Source: Thermus filiformis (lineage in GTDB: Bacteria; Deinococcota; Deinococci; Deinococcales; Thermaceae). Taken from it: DNA of 64,000 bases. The position numbers and the translations under genes are program-made. Under the pieces are notes generated by a model. The model was not told where the DNA came from, made no database searches, and was given only the letters and a program-made list of their open reading frames with translations. Shown here piece after piece: positions 39,489 to 47,254 of the stretch. Each line of letters begins with the position of its first letter. Position 1 is the first letter of the stretch. The DNA lies in assembly GCF_000771745.2 (NCBI RefSeq), contig NZ_JPSL02000036.1:124001-188000 (forward strand), read 5' to 3'.

Positions 39489-40219
39489 CCGTCCTTGGGG
39501 TGGTCCTCCTGGCCTTGGGCCTCTTCTGGCCCCGGGCCCTGGCCTGGGGCGGGGCGGCCCTTTTGGCCGCGGGGGGTCTGGAGGCCTACGGGAAGGGCCC
39601 CCTCCTGACCCCGGCCCAGCCCGCCCTCCTCCTCTCCGGGCTTTTGGCCCTTCGGGCGGAGACCCTCCTCCTGAGGCCGAGGCTCGCCCCCTTGCGCCGC
39701 TACCTCCTCCTGCTGGCCCTTCTTTTGGCCCTTTTCGCCCTCGAGGCCCTGCCCCACCCGGGGGCGGCCCTCCCCTGGGGGCTGGCCCTCCTCCACGCGG
39801 GGAGCTTCCTGGTGGCCTACCTGGCCCTGGCGGTGGGGGTAGGGGCGGGGGTGCTGTGCGCCCTGCAGGACCTCCGCCTGCGCCGGGCCCCCTGGGAGGC
39901 CCTAAAGGCCCCGCCCCTTTGGAGCCTGAGGCGGCTGGAGCGGGGGTATCTGCGGGTGGGGTATCTGGCGGTGACCTTCGGCCTCGCCAGCGGCATGGCC
40001 TGGGCCTGGGACTTCTTCGGAACCCCCCTGAGCCCCGACCCCAAGGAGGTCTCCGTCCTTTTGGGCTGGCTCCTCCTCACCCTCTACCTCCTCCTGGAGG
40101 AGCGGCTTCGGGGGCGGCCTAGGGCCTTCCTCCTCCTTCTGGCCTACGGCCTTCTCCTCTTCGCCTTCCTGGGGGCGCCCTTCCTGGGCTCCCGGCACCC
40201 CTCGAGGCTGGGCTTCTAA
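39473..40219 (+). CDS. HemX/CcsA-family membrane protein for heme or cytochrome c assembly
   Basis: The 248-aa product has seven to eight predicted helices, with the cytochrome c assembly protein features GSFLVAYLALAVGVGAG, RRLERGYLRVGYLAVTFGLASGMAWAWDFFG and LLGWLLLTLYLLL. In B. subtilis hemX lies in the hem operon and affects HemA level. The signature WGxxWxWD-type tryptophan cluster of CcsA proteins is only partial (AWAWDFFG). It is the last gene of the heme operon. Confidence 0.85.
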   Translation: MALGLAVLGVVLLALGLFWPRALAWGGAALLAAGGLEAYGKGPLLTPAQPALLLSGLLALRAETLLLRPRLAPLRRYLLLLALLLALFALEALPHPGAALPWGLALLHAGSFLVAYLALAVGVGAGVLCALQDLRLRRAPWEALKAPPLWSLRRLERGYLRVGYLAVTFGLASGMAWAWDFFGTPLSPDPKEVSVLLGWLLLTLYLLLEERLRGRPRAFLLLLAYGLLLFAFLGAPFLGSRHPSRLGF

Positions 40220-40235
40220 ATCTGTAAAGCTGAAC

Positions 40236-40264
40236 TTGACAATATATAAGGTTTGGGCTACACT
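40236..40264 (+). promoter_or_regulatory. Strong promoter of the SHOCT-like operon
   Basis: TTGACA (40236-40241), a 17-bp A/T-rich spacer and TACACT (40259-40264), followed by GGAGGCGCG and ATG 40283. The region 40236-40250 is the most A/T-rich tract for several kb around. Confidence 0.75.
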
Positions 40265-40282
40265 CCTTTGCAAGGAGGCGCG

Positions 40283-40648
40283 ATGGAGGAGAAGCGGAAG
40301 ATCCTGGAGATGGTGCGCGCGGGGGAGATCGGTGTGGAGGAGGCCCTGGAGCTGCTTCAAGCCCTGGAGGGGCCTGGGCCTCGGCCCTCCGAGGGGCTTT
40401 TGCGGGTCCACGTGGACGCCCGGGACGGGGGGAAGCCGGTGAGGATCCGGGTCAACCTGCCCCTGGCCTTGGCGGACCTTTTGGAGGCTTTTCTCCCGGA
40501 GGAGGCCAAGGCCACCCTGAGGGGGAAGCAGGTGAACCTGCGGGAGGTCCTGGCCCTCGCCAGGGAGGGTGCCAAGGGGAGGCTGGTGGAGGTGCAGGCC
40601 GAGGACCCCGAGGATGGGCCCGTCCACATCCTGGTGGAGGTGGCGTGA
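40283..40648 (+). CDS. SHOCT-like domain protein
   Basis: The 121-aa product has an N-terminal EEKRKILEMVRAGEIGVEEALELL, the short helical SHOCT/RsgI-N-like motif that also ends the DUF2089 protein two genes on. A beta-rich part follows (GLLRVHVDARDGGKPVRIRVNLPLALADLLEAFL), similar to YvlB-type proteins. ATG 40283 has AAGGAGGCGCG upstream. Its stop overlaps the next gene (GTGA). The genes around it form a small stress- or envelope-type operon; the function is not known. Confidence 0.82.
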   Translation: MEEKRKILEMVRAGEIGVEEALELLQALEGPGPRPSEGLLRVHVDARDGGKPVRIRVNLPLALADLLEAFLPEEAKATLRGKQVNLREVLALAREGAKGRLVEVQAEDPEDGPVHILVEVA

Positions 40649-40923
40649 CACCAACCCATCCAGGCCCCGCGCCGGGATTGAGGCCTCCCCTCCGCCCCCG
40701 GGTCCTGTACCTCGAGGTCCGGGGGCCTTGGCCCTTCCCCCTCTACCTGCTCCTGCCCCTCTTCCTTTGGGAGTGGGCGCTCCTTTTGGCCCTCTTCGTC
40801 CTCCGGTTCCGCCGGCGCTTTTCCGTGCCCTGGCGGGCGGTCTTCGCCCTGAGGGGCCTTCCCCCCACCCCCCTTTGGGAGGTGGAGGTGGACGGGGTCA
40901 GGGTGCGCGGGGGGGTGTGGTGA
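40645..40923 (+). CDS. Small membrane protein whose N-terminus lies in a dispersed repeat
   Basis: The 92-aa product has one or two helices (PFPLYLLLPLFLWEWALLLALFVL). The first 13 codons coincide with the repeat ACCAACCCATCCAGGCCCCG (40650-40685), which is otherwise found in gaps at 51691-51730 and 53914-53949. The original protein may have begun later, for example at the LRPRVLYLEV segment. It starts in a GTGA overlap and ends in TGATG with the DUF2089 gene. The family is not recognised. Confidence 0.75.
   Translation: MTPTHPGPAPGLRPPLRPRVLYLEVRGPWPFPLYLLLPLFLWEWALLLALFVLRFRRRFSVPWRAVFALRGLPPTPLWEVEVDGVRVRGGVW
40646..40686. repeat. Dispersed repeat copy inside a coding start
   Basis: The 36 bp from 40650 match the copy at 53914-53949 apart from about five bases. 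The plus-strand orientation is the same as that copy and opposite to the one at 51691-51730. Because it lies within an ORF rather than a gap, it may have been inserted. Confidence 0.5.
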
Positions 40924-41291
40924 TGCGGCCCGTTCCCGTGCGCTGCCCGGCCTGCGAGGAGCCCCTGGCGGTGAAGGCCCTCTTCTGCCCCGCCTGCGGC
41001 ACCGAGGTGGTGGGCCGCTTCGCCCTGAACGAGTTCGCCCTCCTTCCCAAGGAGCACCTGGACTTCCTCCGGCTCTTCGTAAGGGCTCGAGGAAACCTCA
41101 AGGAGGTGGAGCGCCTCCTCGGGGTCTCCTACCCCACGGTGCGGGCCCGCCTCGAGGCCCTCCTCAAGGCTCTGGGCTACGAGGCGGAGGCCCGGGAGAA
41201 GGAGGACCGCCTGGAGGTGCTGGAGGCCCTGCGCCGGGGGGAGATCACGCTGGAGGAGGCGGCGGCGCGCTTGCGGGAAGGGAAAGGGTGA
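40923..41291 (+). CDS. DUF2089 zinc-ribbon protein
   Basis: The 122-aa product has an N-terminal zinc ribbon with CPAC (C8, C11) and CPACG (C22, C25). A helix-turn-helix-like region follows (LDFLRLFVRARGNLKEVERLLGVSYPTVRARLEALL), then a C-terminal SHOCT-like tail (LEVLEALRRGEITLEEAAARL). It is likely to bind DNA. The last 47 bp overlap the 3' end of the convergent kinase gene, so the two transcripts would form an antisense pair. Confidence 0.85.
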   Translation: MRPVPVRCPACEEPLAVKALFCPACGTEVVGRFALNEFALLPKEHLDFLRLFVRARGNLKEVERLLGVSYPTVRARLEALLKALGYEAEAREKEDRLEVLEALRRGEITLEEAAARLREGKG

Positions 41292-42648
41292 AGGTGGTCC
41301 CCCGGCCCGGCTCGCTTTCCACCCAGACCTCCCCCCCGTGGGCCTCGAGGATGGCCTTGACGATGGCCAGGCCCAAACCCGAGCCGCCCCGCTCCCGGTC
41401 CCGGGCCCGGTCCACCCGGTAGAAGCGCTCAAAAATGTGGGGGAGGTGCTCCTTGGGGATGCCCTCCCCGTCGTCCTCCACCTGGAGGATCACCCGCTTT
41501 TCCACCCCCCGCCCCCTTAGGACCACCCGGCGGGCCTTGGCCTTGAGGCTGTTGGCGACCAGGTTGGCTAGCACCTGGTGGAGCCGGTCGGGGTCCCCCA
41601 GGACGAAGAGGTCGTCCGCCACCTCAAGGGCGATCTCGCTCCCCTGGCGGCTGAACTCCTCCTTCACCTCCTCAAAGAGGCTCCTCACGTGGACGGGGAC
41701 GGGCTCCACCTTCCAGGTTCCGCTCTTGGAAAGCTCCAGGAGGTCCTCCACCAGCTTGCGCATCCTTTCCGCCTCCCGCTGGATGACCTCGAGGCTCTCC
41801 TTCTGCGCCTCGGTCACCGGGGTGCGCCGTAAGAGGTAGCCCACATGGCCCAATATGGCGGTGATGGGGGTCCTGAGCTCGTGGGAGGCGTCCTGCAGGA
41901 AGCGGGCCTGGGCCTCAAAGGCCTCCCGCATCCTCCGCATCATGGCGTTCAGGGCCCGGACCAGGGCGTAAACCTCGTCCCGGTTCGGAGGCTCGGGGAG
42001 CTCCTCGGGCCGGGCCTCTATGGCGCCCGCCTTCCGGGCCACCCACTCCAGGGGCTCCAGCGCCTCCCGGACGAGCCGCCGGGCCAAAAGGGCCGAAAGG
42101 AGGAGGACGAGTAGGGCAGTGGCGGCGTAGATGCGGGTGAACTGGCTTAAGGTGGCCTCCAGGGGCTCGGTGGGCTTCCCCACCAAAAGGGCCCCGTCCC
42201 ACTCCGTCTGGCCCAGGTTCACCCTCACCTTCCGCGCCAGGACCAGGAGGCGCAAGGGGCTTCCCTCCCGGGGCAGGGCCACCTCCGCCCAGACCTCCCC
42301 CTTTTTGAGCAGGGCGGCGTAGTCCCCCTGGGAGAGGACCAGGCGGTGGCTTCCTAGGGCCGGGCTCTTCTGGACGCTGATCCCCCCCTCCTTGGCCAGG
42401 AAGGCCGGGTCGGCCTCGGTGAGGAGCTGGACCTCCGCGTACAGGGTGGAGGGGAGGCCCACGGAGAGGAGCTCGCCGCCCCCGGCGTTCAGAAGCCGCA
42501 CCACCTGGGCGCTGGCCTGGGCCAGCTCCTCCCGCAGGCTCCGGTAGAGGAACTCCTTCAAAAGCTCGTGGACCACCCCCCCCAGGATGAGCAAGGAGGC
42601 GGCCAAAAGCAGGGTGACCAGGAGGGTGATGCGGGTCCTGAGGGTCAC
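41245..42648 (-). CDS. Sensor histidine kinase
   Basis: The 467-aa product has two helices (about 9-29 and 176-196) flanking a periplasmic region of about 140 residues. A HAMP domain (LARRLVREALEPLEWVARK) is followed by the H box DASHELRTPI, an N box (NLVANSLKAKA) and G boxes (DDGEGIP, GSGLGLAIVKAILEAHGG). It starts with GTG directly next to the response-regulator stop (TAG-GTG). The Pro-rich tail APPPPPA is unusual. The cognate regulator is upstream; the ligand is not identifiable. Confidence 0.93.
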   Translation of the reverse strand: MTLRTRITLLVTLLLAASLLILGGVVHELLKEFLYRSLREELAQASAQVVRLLNAGGGELLSVGLPSTLYAEVQLLTEADPAFLAKEGGISVQKSPALGSHRLVLSQGDYAALLKKGEVWAEVALPREGSPLRLLVLARKVRVNLGQTEWDGALLVGKPTEPLEATLSQFTRIYAATALLVLLLSALLARRLVREALEPLEWVARKAGAIEARPEELPEPPNRDEVYALVRALNAMMRRMREAFEAQARFLQDASHELRTPITAILGHVGYLLRRTPVTEAQKESLEVIQREAERMRKLVEDLLELSKSGTWKVEPVPVHVRSLFEEVKEEFSRQGSEIALEVADDLFVLGDPDRLHQVLANLVANSLKAKARRVVLRGRGVEKRVILQVEDDGEGIPKEHLPHIFERFYRVDRARDRERGGSGLGLAIVKAILEAHGGEVWVESEPGRGTTFTLSLPASAPPPPPA

Positions 42649-43323
42649 CTAGTCTTCCCGCAGGACGTACCCCACCCCCCGGACGGTGTGGATGAGGCGG
42701 CGCTCCCCTTGGCCCTCGAGCTTCTTGCGCAGGTAGCCGATGTACACGTCCACCACGTTGCTCCCCCCCTGGTAGCCGGGCCAGACCTTCTCCTCGATCT
42801 CGTACCGGGTGAAGACCTTGCCCGGGCTCTTAGCCAGAAGCTCCAGGAGCTCAAACTCCTTGTTGGACAGCTCAATCCGCCGCCCGGCCCGGAAGACCTC
42901 CCGGCCCTCGAGGTTGATGATCAGGTCCGCCACCCGGATCTCCCCGGTGATGGCGGGGCTCACCCGGCGCAGGTGGGCCCGGATGCGGGCCAGGAGCTCC
43001 TCTATGGAAAAGGGCTTGACCAGGTAGTCGTCCGCCCCCGCGTCCAGGCCCTGCACCTTGTCCTCCACCCGGTCCTTGGCCGTGAGCATGACGATGGGGA
43101 CGTTGGAGGTCTTGCGGATGCGCTTGGCCACCTCTATCCCGTCCATGACGGGGAGCATCAGGTCCAGGATGACCAGGTTGGGGTTCGTCTCCCGGAAGCG
43201 GGAAAGCCCGGTGATCCCGTCGTGGGCCACCTCGGTGCGGTAGCCTTCCGCTTGGAGCTCGAGCTCTATGAAGCGGGCGATGTCCTTCTCGTCCTCAATG
43301 ATGAGGATCAGAGGGGGTTCCAT
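42649..43323 (-). CDS. Response regulator, OmpR/PhoB family
   Basis: The 224-aa product has a receiver with IIEDEKD, Asp in VILDLMLP, Thr in MLTAKDR and Lys in [10 protein letters not shown] winged helix follows, with [20 protein letters not shown] and [16 protein letters not shown] 43323 follows a TACACT -10 by 7 nt, so it is read without a leader or from a very short one. A 24-bp palindrome lies 15 bp upstream and overlaps the region expected for the -35. Confidence 0.93.
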   Translation of the reverse strand: MEPPLILIIEDEKDIARFIELELQAEGYRTEVAHDGITGLSRFRETNPNLVILDLMLPVMDGIEVAKRIRKTSNVPIVMLTAKDRVEDKVQGLDAGADDYLVKPFSIEELLARIRAHLRRVSPAITGEIRVADLIINLEGREVFRAGRRIELSNKEFELLELLAKSPGKVFTRYEIEEKVWPGYQGGSNVVDVYIGYLRKKLEGQGERRLIHTVRGVGYVLRED

Positions 43324-43330
43324 ACCCCCC

Positions 43331-43361
43331 AGTGTAGCTCACTTTCTCATGAGAAAGTGAG
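43331..43361 (-). promoter_or_regulatory. 24-bp perfect palindrome and -10 upstream of the response regulator
   Basis: CTCACTTTCTCA and its reverse complement form a perfect 24-bp palindrome at 43338-43361. TACACT (43336-43331, minus) follows at once. It could be an operator, since it covers the -35 region, or a hairpin closing the upstream hemolysin III transcript. The absence of a U run favours the former. Confidence 0.6.
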
Positions 43362-43381
43362 GGGTCCGCCGCCGGGCGGCG

Positions 43382-43999
43382 TTAAGAGAGGGTGTAGGCC
43401 CGGGCCACGCCCAGGTACATGAAGAAGCTCCCCAGGAGGACGAAGAGGTGCCAAAGCCCGTGGAAGCCTACCTTCTCCGGCCAGGGGTCGGGCCGCCTGC
43501 GGGCGTAGACCAGGGCCCCCAGGGAGTAGGTGGCCCCGCCCAGAAGCAGGAGGAGGAGGGCCACCCGGTCCAGGCGCAGAAAGGGGAGGAGAAAGACGGC
43601 GAGCCACCCCAGGCCCAGGTAGCTCAGGGTGTAGAGCCAGCGGGGGGCCTTCAGGAAGAAGACCCGGAACCCCACCCCCAAAAGGGCCAGGGTCCAGATC
43701 AGAAGGAGGGCCGGGCCCCGGTAGGCCTCGGGGAGGGCGGTGAGGAGAAGGGGGGTGTAGGTTCCGGCGATGAAGAGGAAGATGGCCGCGTGGTCCAGCC
43801 GCCTCAGGAGGCCCAGGCCCAGGTGGAGGGCGTGGTAGAGGGCGCTCGTCCCGTACATCAGGGCCATGCTCAGGCCGAAGACCCAGGCCCCCGCCCGCTC
43901 CGGGGGGGTCTCGGCCAGGCGGAGGAGGAAGAGGGTTCCGAGGAGGGCCAGCCCTACTCCCAGGGCGTGGCTCAGGGCGTTGAAGGGCTCGCGCAGCAC
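43382..43999 (-). CDS. Hemolysin III / adiponectin-receptor-family membrane protein
   Basis: The 205-aa product has seven predicted helices and the HlyIII pattern: REPFNALSHALGVGLALLG, YGTSALYHAL (with the conserved S and H), RLDHAAIFLFIAGTYTPLLL and the C-terminal FHGLWHLFVLLGSFFMY. These His, Asp and Ser residues bind zinc in PAQR proteins. The function in bacteria is not settled; a hydrolytic role on ceramide-like lipids is known for relatives. It starts with GTG 4 bp after ppsA. Confidence 0.93.
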   Translation of the reverse strand: MLREPFNALSHALGVGLALLGTLFLLRLAETPPERAGAWVFGLSMALMYGTSALYHALHLGLGLLRRLDHAAIFLFIAGTYTPLLLTALPEAYRGPALLLIWTLALLGVGFRVFFLKAPRWLYTLSYLGLGWLAVFLLPFLRLDRVALLLLLLGGATYSLGALVYARRRPDPWPEKVGFHGLWHLFVLLGSFFMYLGVARAYTLS

Positions 44000-44003
44000 C
44001 CCT

Positions 44004-46373
44004 TCAGTCTACCTGGGCCTCGGCCTGGGCCACGTGCCGCACCGTGCGCAGGAGGGCGTCCGGGTTCAGGCTCAAGGAGTCAATCCCCTCCCGGACCAAG
44101 AAGGCGGCGAACTCCGGGTAGTCCGAGGGGGCCTGGCCGCAGATGCCCACCGGCCGACCCTTGGCGTGGGCCTTCTGGATGAGGAGGGCGCAGAGGGCCT
44201 TCACCGTCTCCCGCCGCTCGTCAAAGAGGGGGGCCACCCTCTCCGAGTCCCGGTCCAGGCCCAAGGCGAGCTGGGTGAGGTCGTTGCTCCCGATGGAGAA
44301 GCCGTCAAAGAGCTCCGCGAAGGCCTCGGCCTCGAGGACGTTGGAGGGGATTTCCGCCATCACGTAGACCTGGAGCCCCTCCTTCCGGTCCAGCCCCCCC
44401 TCGGCCATGACCTCCAGCACCTTTTGGCCCTCCTCCGGGGTGCGGCAGAAGGGGACCATCACGTGGAGGTTCTTAAGGCCCATCTCCTCCCGCACCTTCC
44501 TCACCGCCGCCACCTCCAGGAGGAAGCCCTCCTTGTAGTCCGGGTGGTAGTACCGGCTCGCCCCCCGCCAGCCCAGCATGGGGTTCTCCTCCTTGGGCTC
44601 AAACAGGTGCCCGCCCACCAGCCGGGCGTACTCGTTGGTCTTGAAGTCGGAAAAGCGCAGCAAGACGGGCCGGGGGTGGAAGGCGGCGGCGATCAGGGCG
44701 ATCCCCTGGGCCAGGGTGTCCACGAAGTAGGCCCGCTTGTCGCTATAGCCTTCGGTGAGCTCGTCCACCTGCCGCCGGACCTCCTGGGGCAGGGCCTCGT
44801 ACCGGGTGAGGGCCAGGGGGTGGACCCGGACGTGGCTCGCGAAGATGAACTCCATCCGGGCGAGCCCCACCCCGTCCACGGGGAGCCGGCCCAGCTTCAG
44901 GGCCTCCTCGGGGTTCCCCACGTTGAGGAGGATCCGGGTCCGGGTCCGGGGCAGGGCCTCGGGGGAGACCTCCTCCACCTCAAAGGCGAGGGCGCCCCGG
45001 TAGACCCGGCCCACCTCCCCCTCCGCGCAGGAGACGGTCACCTCCTCCCCCTCAGGGACCCTCCGGGTGGCCCCCGCCGCCCCCACCACCGCCGGAACCC
45101 CGATCTCCCGGGCCACGATGGCCGCGTGGGAGGTGCGCCCGCCCCTCTCGGTGACGATGGCGGCCGCCTTTTTCATGATGGGCTCCCAGTCGGGGTTGGT
45201 GGTCTCGGTGACCAGGACCTCTCCCGGCTGGAACCGGTCCATCTCCTTGGGGTCCCGCAGGACCCGGGCCCGGCCCACGGCCACCCCTTCGCCCACCGCC
45301 AGCCCCTCGGCCAGGACCTCCCCCTTTTGCTGGAGGCGGTAGACCCGCAGGACGGGGGCCTTTTGCGAGTGGACGGTCTCGGGCCGGGCCTGGACGATGA
45401 AGAGCTCCCCCGTGGGCCCGTCCTTGGCCCACTCAATGTCCATGGGGGTTTCCGCCCCCCGGGCCTCGCTGTAGTGCTTCTCTATGAGGAGGGCCCAGTC
45501 GGCGAGCCGCAGGACCTCTGGGTCCGAGAGGGCGAAGCGGCCTCGCAGGTAGGGCGGGGTGGGGCGGTTTTTCAGCCGCCCGTCCAGCCGGTCGTAGACC
45601 AGGGTGAGCTCCTTGGGCCCCAGGGTCTTGTAGACCAGGGCCCGGGTCTCCTTGTGCACGTAGTACTGGTCCGGCCCCACCCGCCCCTGGACGATGTTCT
45701 CCCCCAGGCCGTAGATGGCGGTCAGGTAGACCACCCCCCGGTGGCCGGAGTCGGGGTCCAGGGTGAAGACGACCCCGCTCGCCCCCTCGTCGGCCCGGAC
45801 CATGCGCTGGACCCCCACGGAGAGGGCCACCTTCAGGTGGTCAAACCCCAGCCGGGCCCGGTAGCTGATGGCCCGGGCGGTGAAGAGGCTGGCCATGGCC
45901 CGCCGGACGTAGAAGAGGAGCTCCTCCTCCCCTTGGACGTAGAGGTAGCTCTCCTGCTGGCCGGCGAAGCTGGCGGTGGGGAGGTCCTCCAAGGTGGCGC
46001 TGGAGCGGACGGCCACCGGCAGGTCCGCCTCGCCCGCCCTCTCCGAGAGGGCGTGGTAGGCGGCGCGGATCTCCTCCTCCAGCTCCTTGGGGTAGACCCC
46101 CTTCAGGAAGAGGTTCCTTAGGCGGCGGCTTTTCCGCTGGAGGGCCTTGGGGTCCTCCGGGTCCAGGTCCTTAAGCTCCTGCCGGATGGCCTCCTCGAGG
46201 CCGTTTTCCCGCAGGAAGGCCCGGTAGCCCTCCGCCGTCACCGCGAACCCCTCGGGGACGCGCACCCCCAGGGGGGAGAGAGCGCGGATCATCTCTCCCA
46301 AGGAGGCGTTCTTCCCCCCCACCAGGGCCAGGTCCTCCAGGCCGACCTCCTCAAAGAACCGGACGTACCTCAC
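44004..46373 (-). CDS. ppsA: Phosphoenolpyruvate synthase
   Basis: The 789-aa product has the N-terminal PPDK ATP-grasp-like domain (GGKNASLGEMIRAL, PVAVRSSATLEDLPTASFAGQQESYL), the mobile phospho-histidine domain (GGRTSHAAIVAREIGVPAVVG with the active His) and the PEP-binding barrel (SIGSNDLTQLALGLDRDS, ICGQAPSD). It makes PEP from pyruvate and ATP, allowing gluconeogenesis. The length matches bacterial PpsA. It starts with GTG overlapping the MoxR stop. Confidence 0.95.
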   Translation of the reverse strand: MRYVRFFEEVGLEDLALVGGKNASLGEMIRALSPLGVRVPEGFAVTAEGYRAFLRENGLEEAIRQELKDLDPEDPKALQRKSRRLRNLFLKGVYPKELEEEIRAAYHALSERAGEADLPVAVRSSATLEDLPTASFAGQQESYLYVQGEEELLFYVRRAMASLFTARAISYRARLGFDHLKVALSVGVQRMVRADEGASGVVFTLDPDSGHRGVVYLTAIYGLGENIVQGRVGPDQYYVHKETRALVYKTLGPKELTLVYDRLDGRLKNRPTPPYLRGRFALSDPEVLRLADWALLIEKHYSEARGAETPMDIEWAKDGPTGELFIVQARPETVHSQKAPVLRVYRLQQKGEVLAEGLAVGEGVAVGRARVLRDPKEMDRFQPGEVLVTETTNPDWEPIMKKAAAIVTERGGRTSHAAIVAREIGVPAVVGAAGATRRVPEGEEVTVSCAEGEVGRVYRGALAFEVEEVSPEALPRTRTRILLNVGNPEEALKLGRLPVDGVGLARMEFIFASHVRVHPLALTRYEALPQEVRRQVDELTEGYSDKRAYFVDTLAQGIALIAAAFHPRPVLLRFSDFKTNEYARLVGGHLFEPKEENPMLGWRGASRYYHPDYKEGFLLEVAAVRKVREEMGLKNLHVMVPFCRTPEEGQKVLEVMAEGGLDRKEGLQVYVMAEIPSNVLEAEAFAELFDGFSIGSNDLTQLALGLDRDSERVAPLFDERRETVKALCALLIQKAHAKGRPVGICGQAPSDYPEFAAFLVREGIDSLSLNPDALLRTVRHVAQAEAQVD

Positions 46374-47254
46374 GGCACCCCTCCTTTCCTTAAGGCCTCC
46401 CGCACCACCTCCTCCGGCCGCGCTCCCTCGTAGAGGGCCTCCTCCGTGAGGAAGAGGCGATGGGGGAGGGCGAGGAAGGCGGCGTCCTTGAGCTCCTGCC
46501 AGTCCACGAAGGGCTTCTCCCTCAGGTAGGCCAGGGACCGGGCCAGGGCCAGCCAGCGCTTGGCCCCCCGGGGGGAGAGGCCCGCCCGGAGGCGGGGGTC
46601 CTCCTGGGTGAGGAGGGCCACGTTCACCACCGCCTCGAGGGCCTTCTCCGAGACCCGCACCGCCCGGGCCGCCTCCTGGTGGGCCGGAAGGTCCAGGCCC
46701 AAAGGCTCGGGGAGGCGGGGCTCCTCGGTGAGGATGCGCCGCCAGAAGGGGGCGGGCGGGGGCCGGACCCGGATCAGGCTGGTGAACCGGTCCAGCTGGG
46801 CCTCGGGCAGGGGGTAGGTCCCCTCCAGCTCCAGGGGGTTCTGGGTGGCCAGGACCAGGAAGGGCTCGGGCAAAGGGTGGCGCACCCCGCCCACGGTCAC
46901 CGCCCGCTCCTCCATGGCCTCGAGGAGGGCGGACTGGACCTTGGGCGGGGCCCGGTTCACCTCGTCCGCCAGGACCACCTGGGCGAACAGAGGGCCCGGG
47001 ACGAACGCAAACTGCCCCTCCCGGAAGACCTCGCTCCCCGTGAGGTCCTGGGGCAGGAGGTCCGGGGTGAACTGGATGCGCTTGAAGCTGAGGCCGCTGG
47101 CCCGGGCGAAGGCCAGGGCCAAAAGGGTCTTCCCCAGCCCCGGCGTCCCCTCCAAAAGGGCGTGCCCCCCGGCCAGGGCGGTGGCCAGGAGGGCCTCCAC
47201 CACCTTTTCCTGGCCGAAGAGGGCCCCCTCCAGGGCCTCCTTAAGCGCCTTCAC
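46370..47254 (-). CDS. MoxR-family AAA ATPase
   Basis: The 294-aa product has Walker A GTPGLGKT (36-43), Walker B VVLADEVNRA (93-102), a sensor-1 ATQNPLELEGTYPLPEAQLDRF segment and an arginine-rich C-terminal lid. MoxR proteins are chaperone-like ATPases that work with von Willebrand factor-A proteins. No vWA partner gene is next to it here, where it lies between EF-G-2 and ppsA. It starts with GTG inside the EF-G-2 gene, with a 14-bp overlap. Confidence 0.9.
   Translation of the reverse strand: MKALKEALEGALFGQEKVVEALLATALAGGHALLEGTPGLGKTLLALAFARASGLSFKRIQFTPDLLPQDLTGSEVFREGQFAFVPGPLFAQVVLADEVNRAPPKVQSALLEAMEERAVTVGGVRHPLPEPFLVLATQNPLELEGTYPLPEAQLDRFTSLIRVRPPPAPFWRRILTEEPRLPEPLGLDLPAHQEAARAVRVSEKALEAVVNVALLTQEDPRLRAGLSPRGAKRWLALARSLAYLREKPFVDWQELKDAAFLALPHRLFLTEEALYEGARPEEVVREALRKGGVP

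Noticed and set aside
40569-40925. An upstream extension of the DUF2089 protein
   Set aside because: It reads through two other genes in a different frame and lacks conservation-like sequence. The TGATG overlap marks the start at 40923.
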